A stretch of DNA of 8,744 bases, from contig SCTL01000924.1 in NCBI GenBank assembly GCA_004297495.1, positions 1-8,744 of the forward strand, given 5' to 3'. Position 1 is the first letter of the stretch; every line of letters starts with the position of its first letter. Below, one piece after another: positions 1 through 6,543 of this stretch. Position numbers and translations under genes: made by a program. This stretch comes from Verrucomicrobiota bacterium. Its GTDB lineage: Bacteria > Verrucomicrobiota > Verrucomicrobiia > Limisphaerales > JADLHS01. The notes under the pieces were generated by a model. The model was not told the origin of the DNA and searched no databases. It was given only the letters and a program-made list of their open reading frames with translations.

Positions 1-851
1 TTTACATCGATGCCGTCCGGCAGGCGAGAATCTCCGGATTGGGAGACGTCTGGTCGAGTTGGCCGAGTGGCTGGGAATACTGCTCCTTCCCAGTGCCCGC
101 CGGTACCAACGTGCTGAAGTGGCGGTATGTCAAAGATAGCTCATTAACCGGAGGCACTCTTGATTACGGTCAAGTGGATCGGGTCAGTTATGTGACTTCA
201 CCAACGCCCCGGTTACAGCAGGCGTTGAATACGTGCGGCGTAGCGTGGAGTTCGGCGGGAAGCTTATACACTAATGGATGGTTTGCGCAGACCAACGTCA
301 CGCACGATGGCAACTTCGCGGCTCAAAGTGGAACCATCTGGCATAACCAAACCAACTGGCTGCAAGCCACGGTCACCGGAGCGACCAACGTCAGTTTTTG
401 GTGGAAGGTCTCCTCGCAAACGAACGCGGATTTCCTGCAGTTCTATACGAATGGTGTTCTGGCCAAACGAATTTCCGGCGAGGCGAACTGGCAGTCCAAT
501 TACTTCAAGCTCCCCGCCAAAACTAACGTTCTAACGTGGCTCTACGTGAAAGATGCCGGGACCATCGCAGGTTCCGATTGTGGATGGGTTGATCAAGTCA
601 CGTTAAGCCGCACCCTAACAGCGTTCCCGTACACCCTTCAAACTCCCGCCCGCCTGCCCGATGGCCGGATTCAATTACAGGTTGATGGCGAAGCCGGTTG
701 CCCGTGCCGAGTCGAATTCTCTACCAACCTGATGACTGGCGGGAACTGGAGCCAGCTTACAAACGTGACCACCACCGGCGCCAACACCGTGGTCATTGAC
801 GACCAAGCGTCAAACTGTCCAGTTCGTTTTTATCGCACGGCATCACCGTGA
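1..851 (+). CDS. Secreted beta-sandwich repeat protein, C-terminal part (5' partial)
   Basis: The frame is open from the left edge (first full codon at base 3) to a TGA at 849-851, so the true start lies outside the window; the in-frame TTG at 39 is internal. The fragment has 282 residues. A domain is present about 1.5 times: a truncated copy at residues 1-64 and a fuller one at about 65-203. Both copies share the pattern ISG, then W, then a hydrophobic-P-A-x-TNVL-x-W-x-YVKD stretch, then WVDQV or QVDRV; the fuller copy also has FWWKVSS and FYTNG. This resembles the beta-sandwich (MAM/concanavalin-like) repeats common in bacterial exported proteins. The last 70 residues form a separate module (RLPDGRIQL ... 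NWSQL ... VRFYR) that recurs at the end of the protein encoded at 2359-4629. The protein is presumably extracellular or surface-bound, with a carbohydrate- or protein-binding role, but that is inference. No signal peptide or catalytic domain is visible because the N-terminus is missing. Confidence 0.85.
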   Translation, partial: YIDAVRQARISGLGDVWSSWPSGWEYCSFPVPAGTNVLKWRYVKDSSLTGGTLDYGQVDRVSYVTSPTPRLQQALNTCGVAWSSAGSLYTNGWFAQTNVTHDGNFAAQSGTIWHNQTNWLQATVTGATNVSFWWKVSSQTNADFLQFYTNGVLAKRISGEANWQSNYFKLPAKTNVLTWLYVKDAGTIAGSDCGWVDQVTLSRTLTAFPYTLQTPARLPDGRIQLQVDGEAGCPCRVEFSTNLMTGGNWSQLTNVTTTGANTVVIDDQASNCPVRFYRTASP

Positions 852-1049
852 GACTGAAAGCGGACACAAGCTGTTTGCGGTACGATGTGGTGGAGATCTC
901 GGGGCGTTGTCGTGCTCGTATCCTGCCGCTACCGATCGGCGAGATCAATATCCGCGTGAAGTCGAGGGCGAGTCTGTCGGTCGTTCCTGAATTTCCCGAT
1001 TCAATCGCATATCAAAACATCCTGGGAATCTTCTGTCGCATGGGATGGG

Positions 1050-1442
1050 TTAGGAATTGGTTTCAAAGTCCTCGCGAATGACTTCAACCGTGTACGAATA
1101 GGTCATCCAGCTTTTTTCCAGCTCCACGCGACCATTCCGAAAAACATTTCGGACGGTGAAAACCGTGCCAGTCTTCTTGCTCCGGATTTTGCGGCCAACC
1201 CACTCGAAGGGATCCCGCGCCAGCCACGACTGGCTTGCCGGCTCTGCTTTCGCTTTTTTCGACCGCGCATGTTTGGACTGCGCGTCGTCGTCCGCCCGCG
1301 GCCAAACGTCGGCCACCTCCGCGTCCTCGATGACATAGGCGCCCGACGGTGAGGCGCTCGGGCGCGTGGTTGTCGCGGACCAGTGCGCTGGCGTCGTCGC
1401 GCGCGTATTTGTTTTCACACGGTCATCAATTGGAAGATTCAT
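1050..1442 (-). CDS. Hypothetical protein, 130 residues
   Basis: I do not recognise this family. The ATG is at 1440-1442, with an AAGG-type ribosome-binding match about 8 nt upstream. Residues 1-75 are polar and low in complexity (many Thr, Ala, Ser, Asp and Lys, with a basic cluster KHARSKKAKAE), probably disordered. Residues 78-127 look like a compact beta-rich fold: WVGRKIRSKKTG, TVFTVRNVFRNGRVELEK, then MTYSYTVEVIREDFE, with alternating hydrophobic residues and turn glycines. The contrast between a disordered N-terminus and an ordered C-terminus supports a real protein. There is no signal peptide or membrane segment, so it is probably cytoplasmic. It converges with the secreted protein to its left (198-bp gap) and diverges from the deacylase gene to its right. 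The overlapping reading frames on both strands are less protein-like. Confidence 0.6.
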   Translation of the reverse strand: MNLPIDDRVKTNTRATTPAHWSATTTRPSASPSGAYVIEDAEVADVWPRADDDAQSKHARSKKAKAEPASQSWLARDPFEWVGRKIRSKKTGTVFTVRNVFRNGRVELEKSWMTYSYTVEVIREDFETNS

Positions 1443-1555
1443 AAACTGCCTTGGCTCGCCACGTAACTCATTTGCTATCTACATTCTCAACCCGAATGCT
1501 GTTGGCGACAATTCCGGACTCCACGGAGGGCACGCAAGTTTCGCCCCGATGCAAT

Positions 1556-1574
1556 CCCAAGCCGGAAGCTTGGG
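1556..1574. repeat. Perfect 7-bp hairpin in the divergent gap
   Basis: CCCAAGC (1556-1562) pairs perfectly with GCTTGGG (1568-1574) around the 5-nt loop CGGAA. No T-run follows on either strand, so it does not look like an intrinsic terminator. A second inverted 7-mer pair, CCGGAAG at 1562-1568 and CTTCCGG at 1618-1624, overlaps it and could form an alternative structure. It may be part of a dispersed repeat, but that cannot be judged from one copy. Confidence 0.5.
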
Positions 1575-1881
1575 CTGCGTCCGGTGTGTTCGCGTGCCGT
1601 TGTCCGAATTGGGGGAACTTCCGGTCGTGACGCGAACAGACAGGAGAACAGAGTGTCCGCAAAAACTTTTGGATGCGGTTTGCGTCAGCGAGTGAGCAAA
1701 CGGCGGCGGTGCGTCTGGCCGGTGGGGCGAGTTGCTCGTGCGCCGGGGTGAACTGGAAAATGATTCGTCGGCTGGTGATGGGCGCAAAGTTTCCACGGCA
1801 ATTGTTTTTCAAAAATTGTCATGCCGTCGAGCGTCGCTTGATTCTACGGACAACGGGCGTAGGGTTGCCTCGGGCCTCAAC

Positions 1882-1888
1882 GAAAGGA
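1882..1888 (+). promoter_or_regulatory. Ribosome-binding site fixing the YbaK-like start
   Basis: GAAAGGA lies 6 nt before the ATG at 1895, a good Shine-Dalgarno match at normal spacing. It decides in favour of this start over the in-frame ATG at 1673, which would add 74 residues unlike any YbaK-family protein. Confidence 0.7.
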
Positions 1889-1894
1889 ATCAAT

Positions 1895-2356
1895 ATGCCA
1901 GTCAAGAAATTGAAAGAATTCCTGGACCAGAATCGCGTGAAGTATGTCTGCATCGTCCATTCCCAAACCTTCACGGCGCAGGAAGTGGCGGCGTCGGCGC
2001 ACGTCCCGGGCAAGGCGATGGCCAAGGTCGTCATCGTGGACCTCGACGGACAGATGGCGATGGCGGTGTTGCCGGCGAATCGCAAGGTGGTGTTGCAGGA
2101 CTTGCGCGAACTCACCGGCAGCGACCAGGCGCGTTTCGCTTCCGAGGAACAGTTCAAGGCGCGTTTCCCGGATTGCGAGATCGGCGCGATGCCGCCCTTC
2201 GGCAATCTCTACGGCATGGAAGTTTATGCCGCCGAATCGCTGGCCGACAACGAGGAGATCGCCTTCAACGCCGGGTCGCACACCGAAGTCATCAAGATGC
2301 GGTTCGCGGATTTCGAGCAGCTCGTGCGGCCGATGGTCGTGGCGTTCACGACGTGA
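1895..2356 (+). CDS. YbaK/EbsC-family aminoacyl-tRNA deacylase (trans-editing)
   Basis: This is a 153-residue protein, the usual size for stand-alone YbaK/ProX-type editing domains. Members of the family hydrolyse mischarged tRNA in the cytoplasm, for example Cys-tRNA(Pro) or Ala-tRNA(Pro). Visible family features are the HSQTFTAQEVAASAHVPG segment (22-39), the lysine-containing strand GKAMAKVVIVDLDG (39-52) where the family keeps its key Lys, the LPANRKV strand (59-65), the glycine-rich loop GAMPPFGNLYG (97-107) and FNAGSHTEVIKM (124-135), ending in a DFEQLVRP helix. The GxxPPFG form with a GSHTE segment matches the PFG-containing subgroup better than E. coli YbaK itself, so substrate specificity cannot be assigned. 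The start is set by the ribosome-binding site at 1882-1888. The stop codon is only 2 nt from the stop of the convergent 756-residue protein gene. Confidence 0.88.
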   Translation: MPVKKLKEFLDQNRVKYVCIVHSQTFTAQEVAASAHVPGKAMAKVVIVDLDGQMAMAVLPANRKVVLQDLRELTGSDQARFASEEQFKARFPDCEIGAMPPFGNLYGMEVYAAESLADNEEIAFNAGSHTEVIKMRFADFEQLVRPMVVAFTT

Positions 2357-2358
2357 AC

Positions 2359-4629
2359 TCAGCGATGCGCCCGATAAAAGCGCGTGCTGAATGTCGGCGC
2401 ATTCAAGTCGGTGAATGAAGCAATGGCGTTGGTCGTGGTTAGCACGGCCAACGTCTGCCAGACGGCCAAGTCTGCGGAAGCTTCGAGCCAGAGCGTGTCG
2501 TTGGGCGCGCTTGTGAGTGAGAGAGAAATCGTGCCATCGCCCAACCGTGTCACCGAACTGAAACCGATCGGCGGCGGCGAAAGATTTTCCGCGCGGACGT
2601 TGTCGAACAGCGCGAACTGATCGCGCGTCGGGTAGGCGATGGAGTTGAACAGGTCCATCAATCCGATCATCACGTTGCCGTTGGTGAAAGAAGTCGTGTT
2701 CGTCCGCTGACTGATCACCGCACCGTCCATGATCCAGAGCACGATGTTGTTCGTCTGCCGCAACTCGACTTCCACCCAGCGCTTGCCGGGCGAGCCTGCC
2801 GTTTCAAAGCGCGAAGCCGGGAAAAGATTTTGGTAAATCGTGGCGGCGTTGTTCGACGCGGAGAGAGTCGAGGTGCGATCAATCTGTGTGCCGGCAAGAT
2901 TTCCCTCGTAAGCGCGGTAATCCGCCGATGTGCCGCCCTCGCCATCCACGGCAAACCACAAACCATCGCTGGCGGGCGCGCTCGGCGGCGCCCAGTTTAC
3001 GTTCGTGCCGAGATGATTGATCCCGCAAATTGCGTGCTGCGTGCTGCCGGTGGCGCTGATGCCGCCAATAAAACCGTTGGCGTTGCCCACGTAGTTGAGC
3101 CACAGATCGAACTTGAGCGCGAAGTTGTTGCTCACGGAAAAATTCTTCGGATAAAGATTCACCGCGGCGATGGCGGCGAGCGCGTCGTTGTTGTTCACGG
3201 TCAGGCGCACGGCGTGGGCGCTGCCGTCGGGCGAATTGGGTGCGGGCGGAATCAGCGTGGTCAACGCGTTGAACGTGTAGGGAATCGCGCCGTGATCGAA
3301 CGCCCAGTCCACCGTGAAGTCTGGTACGCCATTCGTATAGCCCGCGAAAACGTTCCAGTTGGCCGACGAGTTCGTCTCGAAGTCATCGCGAAAGAGCAGG
3401 GGAAAGGAGTTGGTTCGCACCCGCAGCACTGCCACGCGACTGGTGACTGAGCCGACGCTGTTCGTGACGACCACGGCGTAGTTGCCCGCATTGGCGGACT
3501 GCACGTTCGTGAGCGCAAGACTCACATTCGTCGCGTTGGACAGGAACGCACCGTTAAACTGCCAGCGATAGCCAATTGCGCCGTCACCGGTAGAGAGGTT
3601 GGTGAAAGAAACATTCTGACTCGCAAAGACAGTCTGACTTCGCGGATGAATGAGCACATACGGCGCGAGCGGCGCGACGGTGTAACGGGGCAGGGGAATC
3701 GTGAACGACGGCGCGACGGACTCGTCGCTCAGCAATCCAGCCAGCGCCGCGCTCGTGAGGACGTTGGTCACCGTGTTCGCGCTGCCGTCCACGGTCAGAT
3801 TCAATTGCACAAAACGCGCGCCGTGCGAGTAGTCGGCGTAGGTTTCCTCATGGCCGTTATAGAGCGGTTGCCACTCAACGCCGTAATTCGGCGATAAATA
3901 TCTGTGCCAGCCATAAATAACCACTGGCTTTGGCACGCCTGTATGCAAGTTGGAATAAATCAGAGTGGAGATGATCACATCCTTTTTGTCACCGCCGACC
4001 AGAGCGCCAAGTGGTTGGGAATTTGTTTGAATTTGAAAATCGCGCAGAGCGCGAACGCTTGCATTTTCACTTCCGAAAACGTCCAGGCTGAGAATGTCAA
4101 AGGTTGATGGGCTGAAGGTAACGGGTTCCAATTTTGCAGTGGCATTGGTCCAGATCTGGCCCACCATCTTGCGTGTCGGCAACGTGCAGCCGAGCCGGTC
4201 GCCGAGCCGTTGCGCGAGCAGCGGAGTGGTTGGCATGAGAAAATAATCCTGGTCCGAGCCGATGGCGAGATAGTCGGGAGCGACGTAGTAGGTTGCGGTG
4301 TGGCCGGAGATCGAAGTGTTGATTGGCTTCAGTGTGCGCAACCAGTTTGGGACATTGCCACTGAGGACTTGAGCGTAAATCCAGTATTCGCGCTCAGACG
4401 ACCCGCTGGTGGGTGAAGCGGTCGAGGCGATGACGTTGGTGAACTGTGTTCCCGTGAGCGCATCAGCCGCGCGCGGCGGGAGATTCAGGGTTTGCGCTGA
4501 CACCTGCCGCCAGTCCGACAGAGCGACGAGGCCCGCGATTGCGATGGCGCGAAGGCGGTTGGAAGCTGGACGAGGCAACATCATTTCGTCGCGTTGGCTG
4601 ACTGGTTCGAATCGGACTGGCGACAACAT
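2359..4629 (-). CDS. Exported multidomain protein: unnamed N-terminal domain, Ig-like, concanavalin-like, RFYR C-terminus
   Basis: This is a 756-residue protein if the first ATG (4627-4629) is used. An internal ATG at 4582-4584 (residue 16) gives a more ordinary signal peptide: a basic n-region, hydrophobic AIAIAGLVAL (28-37) and cleavage near VSA-Q (43-46). Neither start has a clear ribosome-binding site. Residues ~58-305 form a domain I cannot name. Its conserved-looking motifs are DYFLMPTTPLLAQRLGDRLG (128-147), LPTRKMVGQIW (150-160), GGDKKDVII (212-220), VIYGWHRY (237-244) and HEETYADYSHGARFVQ (260-275); the His and Asp in the last motif could be catalytic. Residues ~325-405 are an Ig-like domain (GYRWQFNG, then NAGNYAVVVTNSVGSVTS). 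Residues ~410-685 look like a concanavalin/laminin-G-type sandwich beginning FRDDFE. Residues 686-756 are the RFYR module also present in the protein at 1-851. It is likely secreted or surface-attached and may bind or process a polymer; function is inference. Confidence 0.85.
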   Translation of the reverse strand: MLSPVRFEPVSQRDEMMLPRPASNRLRAIAIAGLVALSDWRQVSAQTLNLPPRAADALTGTQFTNVIASTASPTSGSSEREYWIYAQVLSGNVPNWLRTLKPINTSISGHTATYYVAPDYLAIGSDQDYFLMPTTPLLAQRLGDRLGCTLPTRKMVGQIWTNATAKLEPVTFSPSTFDILSLDVFGSENASVRALRDFQIQTNSQPLGALVGGDKKDVIISTLIYSNLHTGVPKPVVIYGWHRYLSPNYGVEWQPLYNGHEETYADYSHGARFVQLNLTVDGSANTVTNVLTSAALAGLLSDESVAPSFTIPLPRYTVAPLAPYVLIHPRSQTVFASQNVSFTNLSTGDGAIGYRWQFNGAFLSNATNVSLALTNVQSANAGNYAVVVTNSVGSVTSRVAVLRVRTNSFPLLFRDDFETNSSANWNVFAGYTNGVPDFTVDWAFDHGAIPYTFNALTTLIPPAPNSPDGSAHAVRLTVNNNDALAAIAAVNLYPKNFSVSNNFALKFDLWLNYVGNANGFIGGISATGSTQHAICGINHLGTNVNWAPPSAPASDGLWFAVDGEGGTSADYRAYEGNLAGTQIDRTSTLSASNNAATIYQNLFPASRFETAGSPGKRWVEVELRQTNNIVLWIMDGAVISQRTNTTSFTNGNVMIGLMDLFNSIAYPTRDQFALFDNVRAENLSPPPIGFSSVTRLGDGTISLSLTSAPNDTLWLEASADLAVWQTLAVLTTTNAIASFTDLNAPTFSTRFYRAHR

Positions 4630-4724
4630 GACAGATTGCGACCCGCTTTTCCAGCTTTGAAGCGAAGCTTCTGGCCTTGAATCCAGCCTTGTCGCGGCGG
4701 GCCGGGAGGCGTAAGACTTTCCGC

Positions 4725-5198
4725 ATGAAAAGAACCATCGTCCTCACGCTCGTCGCGCTCTCATCTCTCGTGACGGTTATCGCCCAGGAAAAAAAGTCGG
4801 ATGCCGGGCAAACCGAGAAACCCAAATCTTCAGCCCCAGCCAAAATCACGACAGCGGAAGCCGAGAAATACGTGGGCAAGGAAGCCATCGTGACCGGCAA
4901 GGTGACACGCGTGCGCCAGACGGAAAAGATCACGCAAATCAATTTCGGACCGGCCTATCCCAATCAGGATTTTACCGCCGTGCTGTTCAGCCGGGCCACG
5001 AACCAATTCACCGACGTGAACTTCACCAAGCTGACCGGCAAGACCGTGGAAGTGCGCGGTCACGTGGAGGACTACAACGGCAAACCGCAAATCGTCGTCA
5101 ACACGAAGCAACAATTGAAAGTGCTGGATGAGGCGGACAAGCCGAAGGAGAGCAAGCCCGACGAATCAAAGCCTGCGACCGAAGAGAAGGTCAAATGA
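4725..5198 (+). CDS. Small exported OB-fold-like protein
   Basis: This is a 157-residue protein starting at ATG 4725. An upstream in-frame TTG at 4677 would add 16 residues in front of a clean signal peptide, so I reject it. GGGAGG at 4704-4709 is a ribosome-binding candidate, but its ~15-nt spacing is long. Residues 1-20 are a signal peptide (MKRTIVLTLVALSSLVTVIA, cleavage before Q). A Lys/Ser/Pro linker follows, then a beta-rich domain at ~36-131: AEKYVGKEAIVTGKVTRV, ITQINFG, FTAVLFS, LTGKTVEVRGHVEDYNG, PQIVVNTKQQLKVL. The order GKxxxVxGxVxxV ... VxGxVxxYxGxPQI is typical of secreted OB-fold domains. The C-terminal ~25 residues are Lys/Glu/Asp-rich and probably disordered. The OB fold could bind nucleic acid, oligosaccharide or protein; the ligand is unknown. 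The gene diverges from the 756-residue protein gene across 95 bp. Confidence 0.8.
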   Translation: MKRTIVLTLVALSSLVTVIAQEKKSDAGQTEKPKSSAPAKITTAEAEKYVGKEAIVTGKVTRVRQTEKITQINFGPAYPNQDFTAVLFSRATNQFTDVNFTKLTGKTVEVRGHVEDYNGKPQIVVNTKQQLKVLDEADKPKESKPDESKPATEEKVK

Positions 5199-5209
5199 GT
5201 CTCGCTCGA

Positions 5210-5278
5210 TTCGTCGCTGCCAGGATTTTTAGCGATTCCGTTTGGAAAGGAACTGAGCGTCGGGACCGCAGCGACGAA
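5210..5278. repeat. 11-bp perfect inverted repeat with 47-nt spacer
   Basis: TTCGTCGCTGC (5210-5220) and GCAGCGACGAA (5268-5278) are exact reverse complements. The left arm begins 12 bases after the OB-fold gene stop. The 47-nt spacer contains a small TTCC/GGAA stem at 5236-5247. The element is non-coding and sits in the convergent gap just upstream of the twin hairpins. It may be a dispersed palindromic repeat or part of a termination structure. Confidence 0.7.
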
Positions 5279-5305
5279 CAGATAGTGATCGTCCTACTTC
5301 CAGTT

Positions 5306-5385
5306 GGTAGGGACGCGTTCCACCCGCGTCCCATTCTTTTCCGGAACTCGAGGAAGTTTGGGACGTGGTGGAACACGTCCCAACC
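5306..5385. repeat. Twin hairpins arranged as an inverted repeat (REP/BIME-like)
   Basis: Hairpin 1 pairs GGGACGCG (5310-5317) with CGCGTCCC (5325-5332) around TTCCACC. Hairpin 2 pairs TTGGGACGTG (5358-5367) with CACGTCCCAA (5374-5383) around GTGGAA. The two units are also inverted copies of each other: the reverse complement of 5360-5385 matches 5306-5332 except for three substitutions and one missing base. The C:G pair in stem 1 is a T:A pair in stem 2, a compensated change that keeps pairing. Such paired, inverted palindromic units resemble bacterial REP/BIME elements. Family membership and copy number cannot be judged from a single locus. Confidence 0.75.
5310..5340 (+). terminator. Possible intrinsic terminator of the OB-fold gene
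   Basis: The GC-rich 8-bp stem at 5310-5332 is followed directly by ATTCTTTT (5333-5340), giving the hairpin-plus-U-run layout of an intrinsic terminator on the plus strand, about 110 nt after the stop at 5198. The T-run is interrupted, so termination would be moderate. The minus-strand side has no comparable T-run. Confidence 0.4.
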
Positions 5386-5393
5386 ACGAGCGG

Positions 5394-6425
5394 CTACGCC
5401 CCCATCCCCTCCTCAAACGACCCCGCCGCGAGTGGGAAGCACAGATGGTCGCGCACGTAGGCGATGCCGTTGGCGCTCGTCGCGTCGAGATCACGATACG
5501 CGCTCTCAGCTTCCACCACCAGCGGCGCGGTTTTCTTGCCGGTCACTTCGCAGTAACGCTGCGGGTAGCCCACGTTGATGAGCAGTTCCGCGTAACGCGT
5601 CATGTTCAGGTCGCCGCTCGGGATGTCCACGAACTGCATCGCGCGGTCGGGCCAGTTGGGCTTCATCATGCGCACCGGCAGGCCGCGCCGGATGACGAAG
5701 TTTTTCACGTGCGCCGCATACACGCGCGGACCGACTTTGCGAAAGCGCGTCTCGAAATCCTCACCCTCCCAGCAGTGCGACGGATCGGCGTTCACGGTCA
5801 GCACTTTGTCGCCATCACAAATCTCCACGAGCATGTTGAAATCATCCGCCGTCATCGCCGCCGTGCCGCCGTGGATTTCGTGCGCGAGATAAACGCCGAG
5901 CGACCTCGCGTGCTTGCGCAGCTTCGCGGTCTTTTTCACGAAGCGTTCCTGGCCTTCCTTGATGAGATCGTAATCGCCACCCTTCCAGAAGCCCCACGGA
6001 TAGCCGGTCGCCAGTTCCCAGCCGAACGCCACGCCCCAAAACATCGGCACGATCTTCACGCCGAGTTGGGCGCAGAGATCGAGCAGGCGCAGACAGTAAT
6101 CCGCCGCCCATTTCTCGATTTCCTCGGCGGATTTCTTCGCCACATCGGCGGGCACGAATGGCTTGATGGTTTTGCTGCCGGTCCACGCCGTCGTGTGAAC
6201 CCAGAACGGGCAGTGCGCGGAAATGCCATCGAGACTCAGCTTGGCCTTGGCGAAGGCATCCTTGATTTCCTTGGCGGTCTTGAAGCCGCCGTCGCTTTCG
6301 AGCATGAAGTTCGACGGCTGCGCGCCCGCCGCGCCGGACTTCTTGGCGTAGTCGAGAAATTGAGCGAGGGTTTTCGCGCCGTGCTGCGCGCCTTCGATGC
6401 TGGGGTGATAACAAGGAGTAGCCAT
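5394..6425 (-). CDS. Sugar phosphate isomerase/epimerase-like TIM-barrel protein
   Basis: This is a 343-residue protein. I use the ATG at 6423-6425 (MATPCYHPS...); the frame stays open upstream to 6545, but those 40 residues look unstructured and would overlap the tatD-like start. No clear ribosome-binding site is visible. The fold is of the xylose isomerase-like/AP endonuclease 2 type, a metal-dependent TIM barrel. Supporting motifs are SAHCPFW (69-75), GVKIVPMFWG (122-131), YLAHEIHGG (179-187) with likely metal ligand E183, VNADPSHCWEG (211-221) with D214 and H217, AAHVKNF (237-243) with H239, YCEVTG (291-296) and VVEAESAYRD (303-312) with E305. This set of E, D, H and E residues at strand ends fits the metal site of the family. 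The insertion YPWGFWKGGDYDLIKEG (142-158) may shape the substrate pocket. Family members isomerise or epimerise sugars or inositols; the substrate cannot be predicted. There is no signal peptide. Confidence 0.88.
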   Translation of the reverse strand: MATPCYHPSIEGAQHGAKTLAQFLDYAKKSGAAGAQPSNFMLESDGGFKTAKEIKDAFAKAKLSLDGISAHCPFWVHTTAWTGSKTIKPFVPADVAKKSAEEIEKWAADYCLRLLDLCAQLGVKIVPMFWGVAFGWELATGYPWGFWKGGDYDLIKEGQERFVKKTAKLRKHARSLGVYLAHEIHGGTAAMTADDFNMLVEICDGDKVLTVNADPSHCWEGEDFETRFRKVGPRVYAAHVKNFVIRRGLPVRMMKPNWPDRAMQFVDIPSGDLNMTRYAELLINVGYPQRYCEVTGKKTAPLVVEAESAYRDLDATSANGIAYVRDHLCFPLAAGSFEEGMGA

Positions 6426-6543
6426 GATTGTTGATTGGTTGTCTGTCGGCGGGAGAAATAGCGAGCGGACGGACGGATTGCAAGATGCGTGTTGCCTGAA
6501 AGCGGACGGATGAACAAACTTTCGCCGCAAACGGGAATTGAAC

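Larger units (their letters stand above)
1443..1894. other. 452-bp divergent intergenic region without a convincing gene
   Basis: This lies between the start of the 130-residue orphan (-) and the start of the YbaK-like gene (+), so it should hold the promoters of both. Several frames stay open across it on both strands, but their translations are rich in Arg, Pro, Ser and Cys, lack recognisable domains and overlap one another. I read it as non-coding. It contains a perfect 7-bp hairpin at 1556-1574. There is also an AT-rich patch at 1799-1818 (CAATT ... AATTG flanking T and A runs) followed by TTGTCA at 1816-1821, which resembles a -35 box; I could not pair it with a good -10 box. Confidence 0.5.

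Noticed and set aside
848..1081. Open frame of 77 codons starting with GTG that overlaps the stop of the first gene (GTGA), as in translational coupling
   Set aside because: It has no recognisable motif, no clear ribosome-binding site, a Cys/Arg-rich composition and an end that runs into the orphan gene on the other strand. The 4-nt start/stop overlap can occur by chance.
1468..1812. Overlapping open frames of 105-114 codons on the minus strand in the divergent gap
   Set aside because: Two different frames are open over the same bases, and both give Pro/Ser/Arg-rich translations with no domain. This looks like open-frame noise in GC-rich DNA or an old repeat, not a gene.
1816..1845. Possible sigma-70 promoter with TTGTCA at 1816-1821 upstream of the YbaK-like gene
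   Set aside because: No adequate -10 hexamer lies at the right spacing (the best is GATTCT at 1840-1845), so I do not call it a promoter.
4651..4674. Short symmetric sequence in the divergent gap before the OB-fold gene (CCAG ... CTGG with GAAGC/GCTTC inside)
   Set aside because: The pairings are short and mutually exclusive and could easily arise by chance; there is no supporting promoter element.
5304..6434. 376-codon open frame on the plus strand opposite the isomerase gene
   Set aside because: Its translation is His/Arg/Val-rich and typical of an antisense shadow. The minus-strand frame carries a coherent TIM-barrel motif set.
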